A program made the translations under genes and the position numbers. The notes under the pieces are model-generated. The model was not told the DNA's origin, searched no databases, and was given only the letters and a program-made list of their open reading frames with translations. From contig NZ_BMKE01000005.1 of the NCBI RefSeq assembly GCF_014643915.1, forward strand, positions 107,124 through 168,699: a stretch of 61,576 nt of DNA, written 5' to 3'. Below are positions 10,848 through 19,468 of this stretch, in pieces; position 1 is the first letter of the stretch; each line of letters opens with the position of its first letter. Source of the DNA: Oceanisphaera marina (GTDB lineage: Bacteria > Pseudomonadota > Gammaproteobacteria > Enterobacterales > Aeromonadaceae).

Positions 10848-10874
10848 GCCCAGCCGGCAAGGTACCGGCTGGGC
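10848..10874 (-). terminator. Hairpin after prc
   Basis: GCCCAGCCGG and CCGGCTGGGC form a 10-bp stem with a 7-nt loop, 8 nt past the prc stop. The tail on the minus strand (TTCCTATTT) is only moderately T-rich, so termination may be partial. Confidence 0.65.
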
Positions 10875-10882
10875 AAAGGGGA

Positions 10883-12889
10883 TTAGCCAAGCAGTTGTGA
10901 AAGATCGGCGGTAATACGGGCCGCTTCTTTCAGATAGCTGTCTTCTGGCTCAAAGTCACTGGGAGTGTCATCCAAAGAAGTGACCGTATCCAACCCGGCA
11001 CGTCGTAACCGATCATTCAGGCGAGCCAGGGCTTTGGCATCCTGCTCTTCCATTTCGGTTTTGCGTTCAGCCAGGTTAAGCGATACCGAATTTTTATCTT
11101 TGAGTTTTTTGTACTCTTTAATGTCTTCGAACACATAAACAAACTCGGGATCCTGCTCTATTCTTGCCTGATGGCGCTGACGCAACTGCCCCAACAGCGG
11201 CGTTAGATCATGAATAGTATTGAAATCCAGGCTGTCTACCTGATCCCAGGGCAGCGCGTTTTTCTCCAGGCTTTCACCGGTTTCGTCGGCCACTATCGGC
11301 GTTGGGAACGGGATATCCGGTTTGACACCCTTGTTTTGAGTACTGCCGCCGTTAATGCGGTAGAACTTGGCAATGGTAAACTGCACAAACCCCATGGGAT
11401 GTTCATACAAATCGTAAATACGCGACAAACTGCGATGCTGTTGTACTGTGCCTTTACCAAAGGTGTTTTCACCCAGAATAACGGCGCGACCATAGTCTTT
11501 CAGCGCGGCGGCAAAAATTTCGGACGCCGAGGCGGAATAACGGTCTATCAATACCGTCATGGGGCCATCGTAGGCGAGCAGACCATCATCGTCCCCGTTC
11601 ACAGAGATACGACCCATGCCATCACGAATCTGTACCACGGGGCCGCTGTCGATAAACAGCCCGGTCAGGCTGGAGGCTTCGGTCAAGGCACCACCGCCAT
11701 TACCGCGTAAATCGATCACCAAGCCCTGAATATTGTCTTTTTTGAGCTTGTTGATTTCTTCGGCAACATCAACGCTCAAGTTGACATAAAAACTCGGTAT
11801 TTCAATCACGCCGACGTTTTCACCGTCAACCTCTATCACCTTGCCGCTGGCCGCTCTGTCTTCGAGCCTGACCGTATCCCGGGTGAGCTGAATCACTTTG
11901 GGGGTCGCCGTCACCGCCTTGCCCCGTTGAATTTGCAGCCAAACGTCTGTGCCTTTACGGCCCTTGATCAGATCAACCACTTCGTCGAGGCGCCAGCCGA
12001 TCACATCGGTAATTTTGTCGGCATCCTGCCCCACCCCTATGATGCGATCATCGGGTTGCAGCTCCCCGGATTTGGCCGCCGGCCCGCCCGGTACCAAAGA
12101 GCGGATCACCGTATAATCATCTTCCGCCTGTAATACCGCGCCTATCCCTTCGAGAGACAGGTTCATTTCGGTTTCGAAACGCTCGGCATTACGAGGGCTT
12201 AAATAACTGGTGTGGGGCTCTATGGTACGGGCGAAGGCATTGGCAAAGCTCTGGAACGCATCTTCGCTTTCACTTTGTGCCAGACGCTTGATGGCATTAT
12301 TGTAGCGTTTGGCCAGTGTTTCGCTGATTTCATCCCAGTCTTTGTCGGTCAGTGCCAGGCTCAAGGCATCGTACTTCACTCTTTGATACCAGAGTTTGTC
12401 GAGCTCGGCCTGGTCTTTCGGCCATGCGGCTTCACGCCGGTCAAACTGATACTCTTCGCTACCATCGAACGTCATCGGCGTGTCGAGCAACGACAGTGCA
12501 TACACCAAGCGCTGATAGCGCAGTTGCAGACTCTCGTTGTACATTTCGAAGGCGATATCAAGCCGACCCGCCTTGAGCGAATCATCGAAACCGGTTCGAT
12601 AACGCTTGAAGCGATTAATGTCGCCCTGAGTGAAGATATTCTTGCCGTAATCCAGACTTTCAACAAAACGGTCGAATATCTGGCCGGAAAAAGCATCATC
12701 CAATTGAAACTGGCGATAGTGGGAACGGGTGAACAGCGCGGTAACCCGCTTGCTGGCAGCCGCATGCTGACTTTCTGGTGCCAAAACAGGAATGGCTGAG
12801 GCATCAGTAGTCGGTGGCACTGCCCAGGCAATACCTGCCGCCATCATGCCTGCGGCGACCAAAGACAAACGAATTCCGTGACTGATCAA
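10883..12889 (-). CDS. prc: Tail-specific protease Prc (Tsp)
   Basis: A periplasmic C-terminal processing protease, in E. coli acting on FtsI, MepS and ssrA-tagged proteins. It has 668 residues: an N-terminal signal (GIRLSLVAAGMMAAGIAWAVP), the SHYRQF helical region, a PDZ domain at about 240-325, and the serine/lysine catalytic site with S454 in SASASEIF and K479 in FGKGTVQQ. The start is TTG at 12889: AAGGAG lies a few bases upstream and there is no in-frame ATG or GTG ahead of the signal core. The Shine-Dalgarno overlaps the end of proQ and the gap is 10 nt, so proQ-prc form a coupled pair as in E. coli. Confidence 0.95.
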   Translation of the reverse strand: MISHGIRLSLVAAGMMAAGIAWAVPPTTDASAIPVLAPESQHAAASKRVTALFTRSHYRQFQLDDAFSGQIFDRFVESLDYGKNIFTQGDINRFKRYRTGFDDSLKAGRLDIAFEMYNESLQLRYQRLVYALSLLDTPMTFDGSEEYQFDRREAAWPKDQAELDKLWYQRVKYDALSLALTDKDWDEISETLAKRYNNAIKRLAQSESEDAFQSFANAFARTIEPHTSYLSPRNAERFETEMNLSLEGIGAVLQAEDDYTVIRSLVPGGPAAKSGELQPDDRIIGVGQDADKITDVIGWRLDEVVDLIKGRKGTDVWLQIQRGKAVTATPKVIQLTRDTVRLEDRAASGKVIEVDGENVGVIEIPSFYVNLSVDVAEEINKLKKDNIQGLVIDLRGNGGGALTEASSLTGLFIDSGPVVQIRDGMGRISVNGDDDGLLAYDGPMTVLIDRYSASASEIFAAALKDYGRAVILGENTFGKGTVQQHRSLSRIYDLYEHPMGFVQFTIAKFYRINGGSTQNKGVKPDIPFPTPIVADETGESLEKNALPWDQVDSLDFNTIHDLTPLLGQLRQRHQARIEQDPEFVYVFEDIKEYKKLKDKNSVSLNLAERKTEMEEQDAKALARLNDRLRRAGLDTVTSLDDTPSDFEPEDSYLKEAARITADLSQLLG

Positions 12890-12899
12890 ACCCTACTCC

Positions 12900-13457
12900 T
12901 TAAAGAATAAGATGCTCGAATTTAACACGCACCGACATACCGGTTTTCAGCTCTACCTGAACATCATCACGAGTAATTTCTTTAATGGTAGCGGGTACTG
13001 GAGACTTGCCCAGCAATACTTTTACGTCTTGCGCCACTGCCAAAGTGGTTGGATCAACCTTGCGATGCTGTGGTTGCGGCTTGGGCTTGGACTTTTTGGC
13101 TGCCGGTTTGTCTTTCCGCTGGCCAAAGACTTTGTCCTTGCTTTCTTTCAGTGCTCCCTTGGCATGATCGACATGCTCCTGGGTCAACTCGCCACAAGGC
13201 TCACCATCCAGGTCGACTCGGCTTTGTCCCGCTTTCAGGCCATGCAGATAGCGCCAGCTGGAGGTATATTGGCGCAATGCCGTACGCAACAGCGTCTTGG
13301 ACACCTTGGGGTCTTCACCCAAGCGGCTGGCCAAATCCTGAAAAATACCGATTTTCAGCGGCTTGGCTTCACCGGTGGCAATAAAGCACTGGGGAAAGCG
13401 TTCGGCCAGGTAGGCGATGACTTCTTTACTGTTTTTCAATTTTTCCGAGTTTTCCAT
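12900..13457 (-). CDS. proQ: RNA chaperone ProQ
   Basis: A FinO-domain RNA-binding protein that stabilises small RNAs and mRNA 3' ends. It has 185 residues: the ProQ/FinO domain at about 5-115 ([40 protein letters not shown]), a lysine/proline-rich linker (about 120-140) and a Tudor-like C-terminal domain ([20 protein letters not shown]). The frame opens at 13496, but the ATG at 13457 with AAGG seven bases upstream gives the family N-terminus. It lies directly upstream of prc. Confidence 0.95.
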   Translation of the reverse strand: MENSEKLKNSKEVIAYLAERFPQCFIATGEAKPLKIGIFQDLASRLGEDPKVSKTLLRTALRQYTSSWRYLHGLKAGQSRVDLDGEPCGELTQEHVDHAKGALKESKDKVFGQRKDKPAAKKSKPKPQPQHRKVDPTTLAVAQDVKVLLGKSPVPATIKEITRDDVQVELKTGMSVRVKFEHLIL

Positions 13458-13546
13458 GAAATACCTTGGTTTAAGACCTAAGGGCGCACTGCCCACATTG
13501 ATACATGCATATTATAAAGAGCACACAGACAAAAGCGACCCAAACG

Positions 13547-14011
13547 TTACAGCAAGGGCTGAACTGCCGCGACCCACTGGCTCAGACCTGCTTCATCTTC
13601 TTCATCAAAACGATCATATCGAGGGCTGTCAATGTCCAGCACACCCCATATGTTATCCCCATCACGCAACGGTAATACAATTTCTGAATTACTGGCACTG
13701 TCGCAGGCGATATGGCCAGAAAATTCATGTACATTGGCAACACGCTGAACCTGGCCGCTGGCGGCAGCCGTGCCGCACACGCCCTGCCCCATGGGAATCC
13801 GCACACAGGCGGGGTTGCCCTGAAAAGGCCCCACAACCAGGTTGTCTTGCTCACACAAGTAGAAACCGACCCAGTTGATGTCTTCCAGTGCCAGGTTAAG
13901 CAAGGCAGACAAGTTAGCCAGTTTGGCAATGCGGTTGGGTTCGCCTTCGCACAAGGCCCGAGCCTGGGCGGTAAGACTTTGGTAAAATGCAGCTTTTTCA
14001 GACATGGTCAT
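13547..14011 (-). CDS. msrC: Free methionine-(R)-sulfoxide reductase (GAF domain)
   Basis: Reduces free methionine-R-sulfoxide in the cytoplasm using a cysteine relay in a GAF fold. The 154 residues contain the three conserved cysteines in ACVRIP, GVCGTA and HIACD, plus INWVGFYL and SNSEIVLPL. A second ATG six bases downstream is an equally good start; neither has a strong Shine-Dalgarno sequence. The order msrC-proQ-prc repeats that of E. coli yebR-proQ-prc. Confidence 0.93.
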   Translation of the reverse strand: MTMSEKAAFYQSLTAQARALCEGEPNRIAKLANLSALLNLALEDINWVGFYLCEQDNLVVGPFQGNPACVRIPMGQGVCGTAAASGQVQRVANVHEFSGHIACDSASNSEIVLPLRDGDNIWGVLDIDSPRYDRFDEEDEAGLSQWVAAVQPLL

Positions 14012-14079
14012 ATAATCACGTTAATTTTTGCTTAACTTACCTGCCCTTTCTCCAAATGAAAACCCGATGATGGTGATTG

Positions 14080-15867
14080 ATGGATAAAAAAAATCTGCAG
14101 ACCCCGCTTTTGCAATGGTCGGATATCGTCAACATGATGAAAAAACGACGCACGGCGCTGATATATGCGCACTTGTTTGCCCTGTGCGGCACTGTGCTGG
14201 CCGTGCCCGTACCCTTGTTGATGCCTTTGCTGGTAGACGAAGTGTTACTCGATAGCCCGGGTCATTTGCTTGAAGGATTAAGCTGGTTTTTGCCGGCCGA
14301 CTGGCAAACCGGTGTCGGTTTTATATTAGCCGTGCTGGTGATCACCCTGCTGCTGCGTACCTTGTCATTGGTGTTCAATATCATTCAGGGCCGTCAGTTC
14401 GCCCGCGTGGCCAAGCACCTGACGTTTCAAATCAGACAATTACTGGCGCGTCAGCTGTCTCGTACGCCGCTGCGCGCGTTCGAGTCGGTGGGAGCCGGCA
14501 GTGTCAGCTCACATTTCGTGACCGATGTAGAAACCCTGGATAAATTTTTGGGCGAAACCCTCAGTCGTTTGCTGATCAGCTTGTTAAGCGTGATTGGCAC
14601 CGCCGTGGTATTGCTGCTGCTGAGCTGGCAACTGGGGTTGTTTATTTTACTGCTCAATCCGGTGGTGGTGTATTTTTCCAGCCGTTTGGGTGCCAAGGTC
14701 AAATACCTGAAGCGCAACGAAAACAGCGCCTTTGAATTGTTTCAGCAAGCCTTGATAGAAACCCTGGACGGCATTCACGAAATCAGGGCCGCCAACCGCG
14801 AACGGCATTACCTATTGCGTGTGACCGACCGCGCCCGTGGCGTACGGGATACCGCCATAGATTATGCCTGGAAAAGCGAAGCGGCCAGCCGCGCCAGTTT
14901 TTTGCTGTTTTTATCCGGCGTTGAGCTGTTTCGTGCCACCGGCATGATCATGGTGCTGTATACGGATTTGACCGTGGGTCAGATTTTTGCCGTATTCAGC
15001 TATCTTTGGTTCATGATGGGTCCGGTACAGGATTTGCTGAATATGCAGTATTCCTTTTATGCCGCCAGCGCCGCCCTCAAGCGAATAAACAGCATGCTGG
15101 CCCTGGGGGGCGAGCCCGAGCCACAAGGCACTGTCAATCCATTTGCCAACGCCACCACCCTGCCGATTACCGTAGACAACCTCAGCTTTTCCTACAATGG
15201 TGAACGCAAGGTGTTGGACGATGTCAGTCTGCAGATCCAGGCCGGGGAAAAAGTGGCCCTGGTGGGCGCCAGCGGGGGGGGCAAGTCGACCTTTATCCAG
15301 CTATTGCTGGGGTTGTATCCTGCCGACAGTGGCGTGATTTGCTTTGGCGGCGTGAGCAGCAAGGAAATTGGCTTTCCGACCATACGAGAGCACGTGGCCA
15401 CGGTGTTGCAACAACCGGTATTGTTCAACGATACGGTACGCTCCAACCTGAGCCTGGGTGATGAGCACAATGACACCGCCTTGTGGCAGGCCTTGAAGGT
15501 GGCACAACTGGAGGATGTAGTCGCGGCCATGGAAGACGGCCTGAATACCCAGGTTGGCCGACGCGGAGTCAAGTTGTCGGGAGGACAGCAACAACGATTG
15601 GCCATTGCCCGTATGGTACTTAAAAACCCGGCCATCGTGGTCCTGGATGAAGCCACCTCGGCATTGGATACCGACACCGAGAACCGGTTGCACGCGGCCT
15701 TGTCTACCTTCTTAACAGGCAGAACCACGCTGATAGTGGCACACAGACTCAGCTCGGTGCGCCAGGCAGACCGCGTCTTGGTATTTGAAGATGGCAAGAT
15801 CAGCCAGTCGGGTACCCACCACGAACTGCTCGAGCAGGATGGCTTGTATCGCACCCTGTATAGCTAG
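14080..15867 (+). CDS. ABC exporter, fused permease and ATPase (MsbA/LmrA type)
   Basis: A half-transporter of 595 residues that should act as a homodimer in the inner membrane. The permease half (1-330) has about six hydrophobic segments, including 30-55, 80-100, 165-200 and 272-320. The nucleotide-binding half has Walker A GASGGGKST (396-404), the LSGGQQQ signature (499-505) and Walker B with IVVLDEATSALD (519-530). The substrate is not predictable; lipid, drug or peptide are all possible. ATG 14080 is preferred to the TTG one codon earlier. It is a single-gene unit divergent from msrC with no partner subunit nearby. Confidence 0.88.
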   Translation: MDKKNLQTPLLQWSDIVNMMKKRRTALIYAHLFALCGTVLAVPVPLLMPLLVDEVLLDSPGHLLEGLSWFLPADWQTGVGFILAVLVITLLLRTLSLVFNIIQGRQFARVAKHLTFQIRQLLARQLSRTPLRAFESVGAGSVSSHFVTDVETLDKFLGETLSRLLISLLSVIGTAVVLLLLSWQLGLFILLLNPVVVYFSSRLGAKVKYLKRNENSAFELFQQALIETLDGIHEIRAANRERHYLLRVTDRARGVRDTAIDYAWKSEAASRASFLLFLSGVELFRATGMIMVLYTDLTVGQIFAVFSYLWFMMGPVQDLLNMQYSFYAASAALKRINSMLALGGEPEPQGTVNPFANATTLPITVDNLSFSYNGERKVLDDVSLQIQAGEKVALVGASGGGKSTFIQLLLGLYPADSGVICFGGVSSKEIGFPTIREHVATVLQQPVLFNDTVRSNLSLGDEHNDTALWQALKVAQLEDVVAAMEDGLNTQVGRRGVKLSGGQQQRLAIARMVLKNPAIVVLDEATSALDTDTENRLHAALSTFLTGRTTLIVAHRLSSVRQADRVLVFEDGKISQSGTHHELLEQDGLYRTLYS

Positions 15868-15901
15868 TTCGGGGAGGAGAAAAAGAAACATAATATCGAT
15901 G

Positions 15902-15968
15902 GTAGGGTCGAATTCATTCGACCAGCGCCATACTGTGAGCTGAATCGGTCGAATAAATTCGATCCTAC
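15902..15968. repeat. Long inverted repeat of the GTCGAAT family
   Basis: GTAGGGTCGAATTCATTCGA (from 15902) and GTCGAATAAATTCGATCCTA (to about 15968) are inverted arms of 22 bases with a 23-nt loop, and each arm is itself nearly palindromic. It lies between the convergent ABC exporter and yebG. The core recurs at 654-672. It could fold into a hairpin in RNA from either side and may end transcription. Confidence 0.7.
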
Positions 15969-16020
15969 AAAAGATCTGGGTCTTGATGTTTGGTGCTCGT
16001 ATTGATATCCCGTTCCGATA

Positions 16021-16338
16021 TTACGCGACGGCCTGAGTATCGTCGCTGTCAGTAGCAACATCAGCGGGGGCGTCAGTCGCCTTGTCTGCAGCCTTCTTGT
16101 CGGTTTTTTTGGCGGGTTTCTTTTTTGGGCCGCTGAGCAGATCCTGATTTTGTGCCAGATACAGTGCCAGTACTTCACGGTCGGCTTCATTCAAGCTAAT
16201 GGGAGCATCGGCCAGCACCTCGTCGAGGTGTTCGGCCAGATCGAGCAGGCGATCATAGGCATCGGCTTCTTTTTTATTGGTAAACGTCATTTTTTCGATT
16301 CCGTTTCTTACTACAAGATACTGTATTGTGACTGCCAT
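16021..16338 (-). CDS. yebG: SOS-induced protein YebG
   Basis: A small DNA-damage-inducible protein of unknown mechanism, 105 residues. The N-terminal 70 residues (AVTIQYLVVRNGIEKMTFTN, then KKEADAYDRLLDLAEHLDEV) match YebG. The C-terminal tail is a lysine/alanine/aspartate-rich low-complexity segment (PKKKPAKKTDKKAADKATD). The start ATG has AGGAG about seven bases upstream. A perfect LexA palindrome lies 15 nt before the start, so SOS control is well supported. Confidence 0.92.
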   Translation of the reverse strand: MAVTIQYLVVRNGIEKMTFTNKKEADAYDRLLDLAEHLDEVLADAPISLNEADREVLALYLAQNQDLLSGPKKKPAKKTDKKAADKATDAPADVATDSDDTQAVA

Positions 16339-16352
16339 AACTGACTCCTATT

Positions 16353-16368
16353 CTGTATATATATACAG
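16353..16368 (-). promoter_or_regulatory. LexA operator (SOS box) of yebG
   Basis: CTGTATATATATACAG is a perfect palindrome matching the CTG-N10-CAG LexA consensus. It sits 15 nt upstream of the yebG start, where it would overlap the promoter or start site. Confidence 0.93.
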
Positions 16369-16499
16369 TAATATCATACCGCGTTGGTTGCAAGACCCGA
16401 TCCGGTATTTACGGTTGGACACCCGGGCGTTCAACCCTTAATGTGGGGTTGATTTTTAAGCCTGCCTTGTTGGATGTTCCCGGTTGTTAAACTTTTTTA

Positions 16500-16641
16500 C
16501 ACCTTCGCTGGCGAGCTGGGCCATTCTGGCCGATAGTTTATAGGTGAAGTGCGCTTTTTAGCGCCTTCGCACTAGCGCACGGCTCAGCAAATGAGCCATT
16601 CCCCTAGGCCAGGTACACGGATTTCGTACCTGGCTTTTTTT
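16500..16641 (+). ncRNA. Candidate structured small RNA ending in an intrinsic terminator
   Basis: No gene on the plus strand precedes the strong terminator at 16608-16641, so something non-coding must be transcribed toward it. The segment holds successive hairpins: GGCCA/TGGCC (16519-16531), a GCGC stem around TTTTTA (about 16546-16570), GGCTCA/TGAGCC with a 5-nt loop (16581-16597) and the terminator. The 5' end is unknown; transcription may begin anywhere in 16381-16510. I recognise no Rfam family. A leader for the Bcr pump is the alternative. Confidence 0.4.
16608..16641 (+). terminator. Intrinsic terminator upstream of the MFS pump
   Basis: GCCAGGTAC and GTACCTGGC form a perfect 9-bp stem with a 9-nt loop (16608-16634), followed by seven Ts (16635-16641). 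It lies 69 nt before the Bcr-type gene and about 240 nt after the divergent yebG operator. Confidence 0.88.
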
Positions 16642-16710
16642 GTGTATCACCATTGACCGACAACAAGCGGCTGGGAGCCACCTTGTTATCCTGGAGGAAC
16701 CAGCTGCGTT

Positions 16711-17901
16711 ATGCCATCCAATGCTACTTTACCACTGATCATCTTGCTGGGCGCCGTGTCGGCCCTCACGCCTCTCGCCATCGATATGTATTTGCCCGCC
16801 ATGCCGGCCATTGCCGAGACATTGGCCACCAACTCCCATCGTGTACAAGCTACACTGGCAGCCTATACCGGTGGCTTTGCCATTGGACAATTGCTGTTTG
16901 GCCCCCTGTCTGATGCCAAGGGCCGCCGCCCCGTGTTGCTGGGGGGGATGCTGGTGTTTGGCATCACCGCCATGTTGTGTGCCATGGCAGAGAGCGTGGA
17001 AAGTCTGACCTGGCTGCGCGCCGCACAGGGTTTTGCCGGTGCCGCCTCTGCAGTCGTGGTGCAGGCGCTGGTGCGTGATTTGTTCAACCGGGAAGACTTT
17101 GCCCGCACCATGGCCTATATCACCCTGGTAATGACCCTGGCGCCCCTGGTGGCTCCCATGCTGGGCGGCCACCTAGCCCACTGGTTTGGCTGGCGATCCA
17201 TTTTTTGGGTGCTCACCGGCTTTACCATTTTAATTGCACTGTTCAGCAGTCTCAAATTGCCCGAAACACTGCCTCAAGAGCGACGCCAGCCATTGCACCT
17301 GGTGTCGATTATCCGCAGTTATCTGCGCCTGCTGTCTACTCCAGAAGCGCTGGGTTTTATGCTCTGTGGTGCCTTCTCCTTTGCCGGCATGTTTGCCTTT
17401 TTAACCGGGGCGTCGTTTATTTATATCGAACTTTACGGCGTGTCGGCACAACACACCGGGTATTTGTTTGGGCTAAACGTCATCAGCCTGATGCTGTTTA
17501 CCACGCTTAATGGTAAATGGGTACATCGGCTGGGCTCACGTACCATGTTGCGTGTGGCCTTGAGTTTACAGTTATTGGCGGGACTACTGATGCCGATAGG
17601 GCCGTTGCTGGGGTGGGGGCTCTGGTCGGTGGTGTCGCCCATCATGCTGTATGTGGGCGTAATTTCCACCATCGGCAGTAACAGCATGGCCAGTTTGCTG
17701 AGCAGTTTGCCCAATCTGGCGGGCACCGCCTCGTCACTGGCCGGCACGCTGCGCTTTGGCATCGCCGCCCTGGCCGGTGCCTTTGTGGCCATGTTACCCG
17801 ACAGCTCGCCGTTATATATGCTGTTGACCATGAGTGGCTGTGCCCTGCTGTCGGCACTCACCTACGGTTTGTTGTGTGAGTATAAGAAAAGTGCAGAATG
17901 A
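16711..17901 (+). CDS. Bcr/CflA family drug efflux MFS transporter
   Basis: An inner-membrane proton-coupled drug exporter of 396 residues with about 12 hydrophobic segments. The first helix region (SALTPLAIDMYLPAMPAIAETL) and the loop motif GPLSDAKGRRPVLLGG match the Bcr/CflA group of the major facilitator superfamily. GGAGGAA lies 13 bases before the ATG. E. coli Bcr exports bicyclomycin and sulfonamides; the substrate here is unknown. It is a single-gene unit ending at a bidirectional terminator. Confidence 0.9.
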   Translation: MPSNATLPLIILLGAVSALTPLAIDMYLPAMPAIAETLATNSHRVQATLAAYTGGFAIGQLLFGPLSDAKGRRPVLLGGMLVFGITAMLCAMAESVESLTWLRAAQGFAGAASAVVVQALVRDLFNREDFARTMAYITLVMTLAPLVAPMLGGHLAHWFGWRSIFWVLTGFTILIALFSSLKLPETLPQERRQPLHLVSIIRSYLRLLSTPEALGFMLCGAFSFAGMFAFLTGASFIYIELYGVSAQHTGYLFGLNVISLMLFTTLNGKWVHRLGSRTMLRVALSLQLLAGLLMPIGPLLGWGLWSVVSPIMLYVGVISTIGSNSMASLLSSLPNLAGTASSLAGTLRFGIAALAGAFVAMLPDSSPLYMLLTMSGCALLSALTYGLLCEYKKSAE

Positions 17902-17951
17902 AACAGAGCGTCCCGTGCCTGGCTAACAACTAAAACCGAAAGCTAACAAAA

Positions 17952-17980
17952 ACACCGGGTCAATTGACCCGGTGTTTTTG
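17952..17980. terminator. Bidirectional terminator between the MFS pump and qmcA
   Basis: ACACCGGGTCAATTGACCCGGTGT (17952-17975) is a perfect 24-base palindrome, with As before and TTTTTGTTTT after, so it can end the plus-strand MFS gene and the minus-strand qmcA unit. Confidence 0.9.
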
Positions 17981-17995
17981 TTTTAGCTGACCGTT

Positions 17996-18949
17996 TTACT
18001 TGCCAGGACCTTTCAACAGCGCCTCTATGCTGCCGACGGCACCCAGTACGCTACTGGCTTCAAAGGGCAGGAAAATGCGATCGCCCTCTTTGCCGATGTC
18101 CGGCAGGGTCTTCAGGTATTCCAGCCCCAGCAAATAGCCGATCACCAATTGCGGATCCAGTCGGTCGTCTCCTGCCGACAGCACCTCGTCAATGGCCTTG
18201 CGTTGGCCTTCGGCCATCAGAATAGCGGCTTCTTTACTCCCCTCTGCCACCAGAATACTGGAGCGTTTTTCACCCTCGGCCTTGGCAATGGCTGCTTCAC
18301 GCTCACCGCTGGCACGCAGCACCAGGGCTCTGCGTTCACGCTCTGCTGCCATTTGCTTGCGCATGGCGTCCTCTACCTCGGTCGGGATCAAGATATCCTG
18401 AATTTCAACCCGCGTGACCTTGACGCCCCACTTGTTGCCCGCCTCGTCCATTACCAGTTGCAACTTGTCATTAATTTCCTGACGAGACTCAAACAGCTTA
18501 TCGAGCTCCATTTTACCCATTTCGGAACGCAGCGACGTTTTAGCCAGTATCTCGATGGCCTGGATCAGGTTTTCGGTTTGATACACGGCACGCTCGGGAT
18601 CGATGACCTGAAAATACAGCGCACCGTTGACGGTCACACTCACGTTATCGGCAGTAATGACCGACTGGCCGGGAAAGTCGAGCACGGTTTCACGACGGTC
18701 GATGCGGGTTTCTTCCTGCACTATGGCCACATTTTCTCCGCCAATCGCCTGATAGCGACGTACCTTGATGGAGCGCGGTTTGTCGATGAAAGGGATCACC
18801 CAGTTCACCCCGGGCGTCAATGTTTTGTTATAACTGCCCAGCCGTTCAATCACTACCGCCTCGGACTGTTGCACTATCATGAGTCCCTTAACGATAAACA
18901 CCAGAATCAGCAGCGTAAACACCAGTGCGATCACTAACATTGCATCCAT
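17996..18949 (-). CDS. qmcA: SPFH/stomatin-like membrane protease modulator QmcA
   Basis: A membrane-anchored SPFH (band 7) protein that forms large oligomers; in E. coli QmcA associates with FtsH. It has 317 residues: one N-terminal transmembrane segment (about 3-25), then the SPFH domain starting VIERLGSYNKTLTPGVNWVI, and a coiled-coil C-terminal half rich in Ala/Glu/Arg (ERRALVLRASGEREAAIAKA). It is followed 12 nt from its upstream partner, an NfeD-type protein, the usual pairing for this family. Confidence 0.92.
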   Translation of the reverse strand: MDAMLVIALVFTLLILVFIVKGLMIVQQSEAVVIERLGSYNKTLTPGVNWVIPFIDKPRSIKVRRYQAIGGENVAIVQEETRIDRRETVLDFPGQSVITADNVSVTVNGALYFQVIDPERAVYQTENLIQAIEILAKTSLRSEMGKMELDKLFESRQEINDKLQLVMDEAGNKWGVKVTRVEIQDILIPTEVEDAMRKQMAAERERRALVLRASGEREAAIAKAEGEKRSSILVAEGSKEAAILMAEGQRKAIDEVLSAGDDRLDPQLVIGYLLGLEYLKTLPDIGKEGDRIFLPFEASSVLGAVGSIEALLKGPGK

Positions 18950-18961
18950 ACCCTTCCCCTT

Positions 18962-19375
18962 TTAATCAATAATGGCGGTAATGCCATCAAATCGACACAC
19001 TTGGACCTGAGCGCCTACCGTCAAGGGCGCGCCCGAAGCACTGCGTACCATAAACAAATCCCCTTCCAGCTTAAGACGATATTCGCCTGAAGACAGCTGC
19101 ACGATTTCACCTTGTTGCCTACGTCCTTCACCGGCCAGTGAGCTGGTGCGGCGCGAGGGTGCAAAACGACGAAACAGATACTTGAGTGAAGGAGCCAGTA
19201 CCAGGGCGGCGATGGCAAAAATAAACCATTGCCCCGCCAACCCAACCTCAAACCAGGCTGCCGCCATGGTGATCAGCGCCGCCAGTCCCAGAGCAAAGGC
19301 AAAAAAGCCGGTGCCGGTCAGCTCGAGTAGCAAGAGTAACAAGGCGGCAATCAGCCACCCATGCCATGCAAGCAA
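18962..19375 (-). CDS. NfeD-like membrane protein (YbbJ type)
   Basis: A partner of SPFH proteins, 137 residues. Two or three hydrophobic segments occupy residues 5-65, followed by a soluble OB-fold-like NfeD domain (KLEGDLFMVRSASGAPLTVGAQVQV). The start is TTG at 19375, chosen because GGAGGTGAATC precedes it and no in-frame ATG comes before the hydrophobic region. It is the first gene of the nfeD-qmcA unit. Confidence 0.88.
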   Translation of the reverse strand: MLAWHGWLIAALLLLLLELTGTGFFAFALGLAALITMAAAWFEVGLAGQWFIFAIAALVLAPSLKYLFRRFAPSRRTSSLAGEGRRQQGEIVQLSSGEYRLKLEGDLFMVRSASGAPLTVGAQVQVCRFDGITAIID

Positions 19376-19468
19376 GATTCACCTCCAGAATAAGACACAA
19401 TTGAAACAGCTTGGTTGTTGAATAGCCACTATAGAGGAGGGACGAACAGAAAGGAAACAGGGAAAGAC

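Noticed and set aside
15192-15854. 220-codon minus-strand frame opposite the ABC ATPase
   Set aside because: It is the antisense image of the Walker A to Walker B region; Ser/Arg/Pro-rich with no domain.
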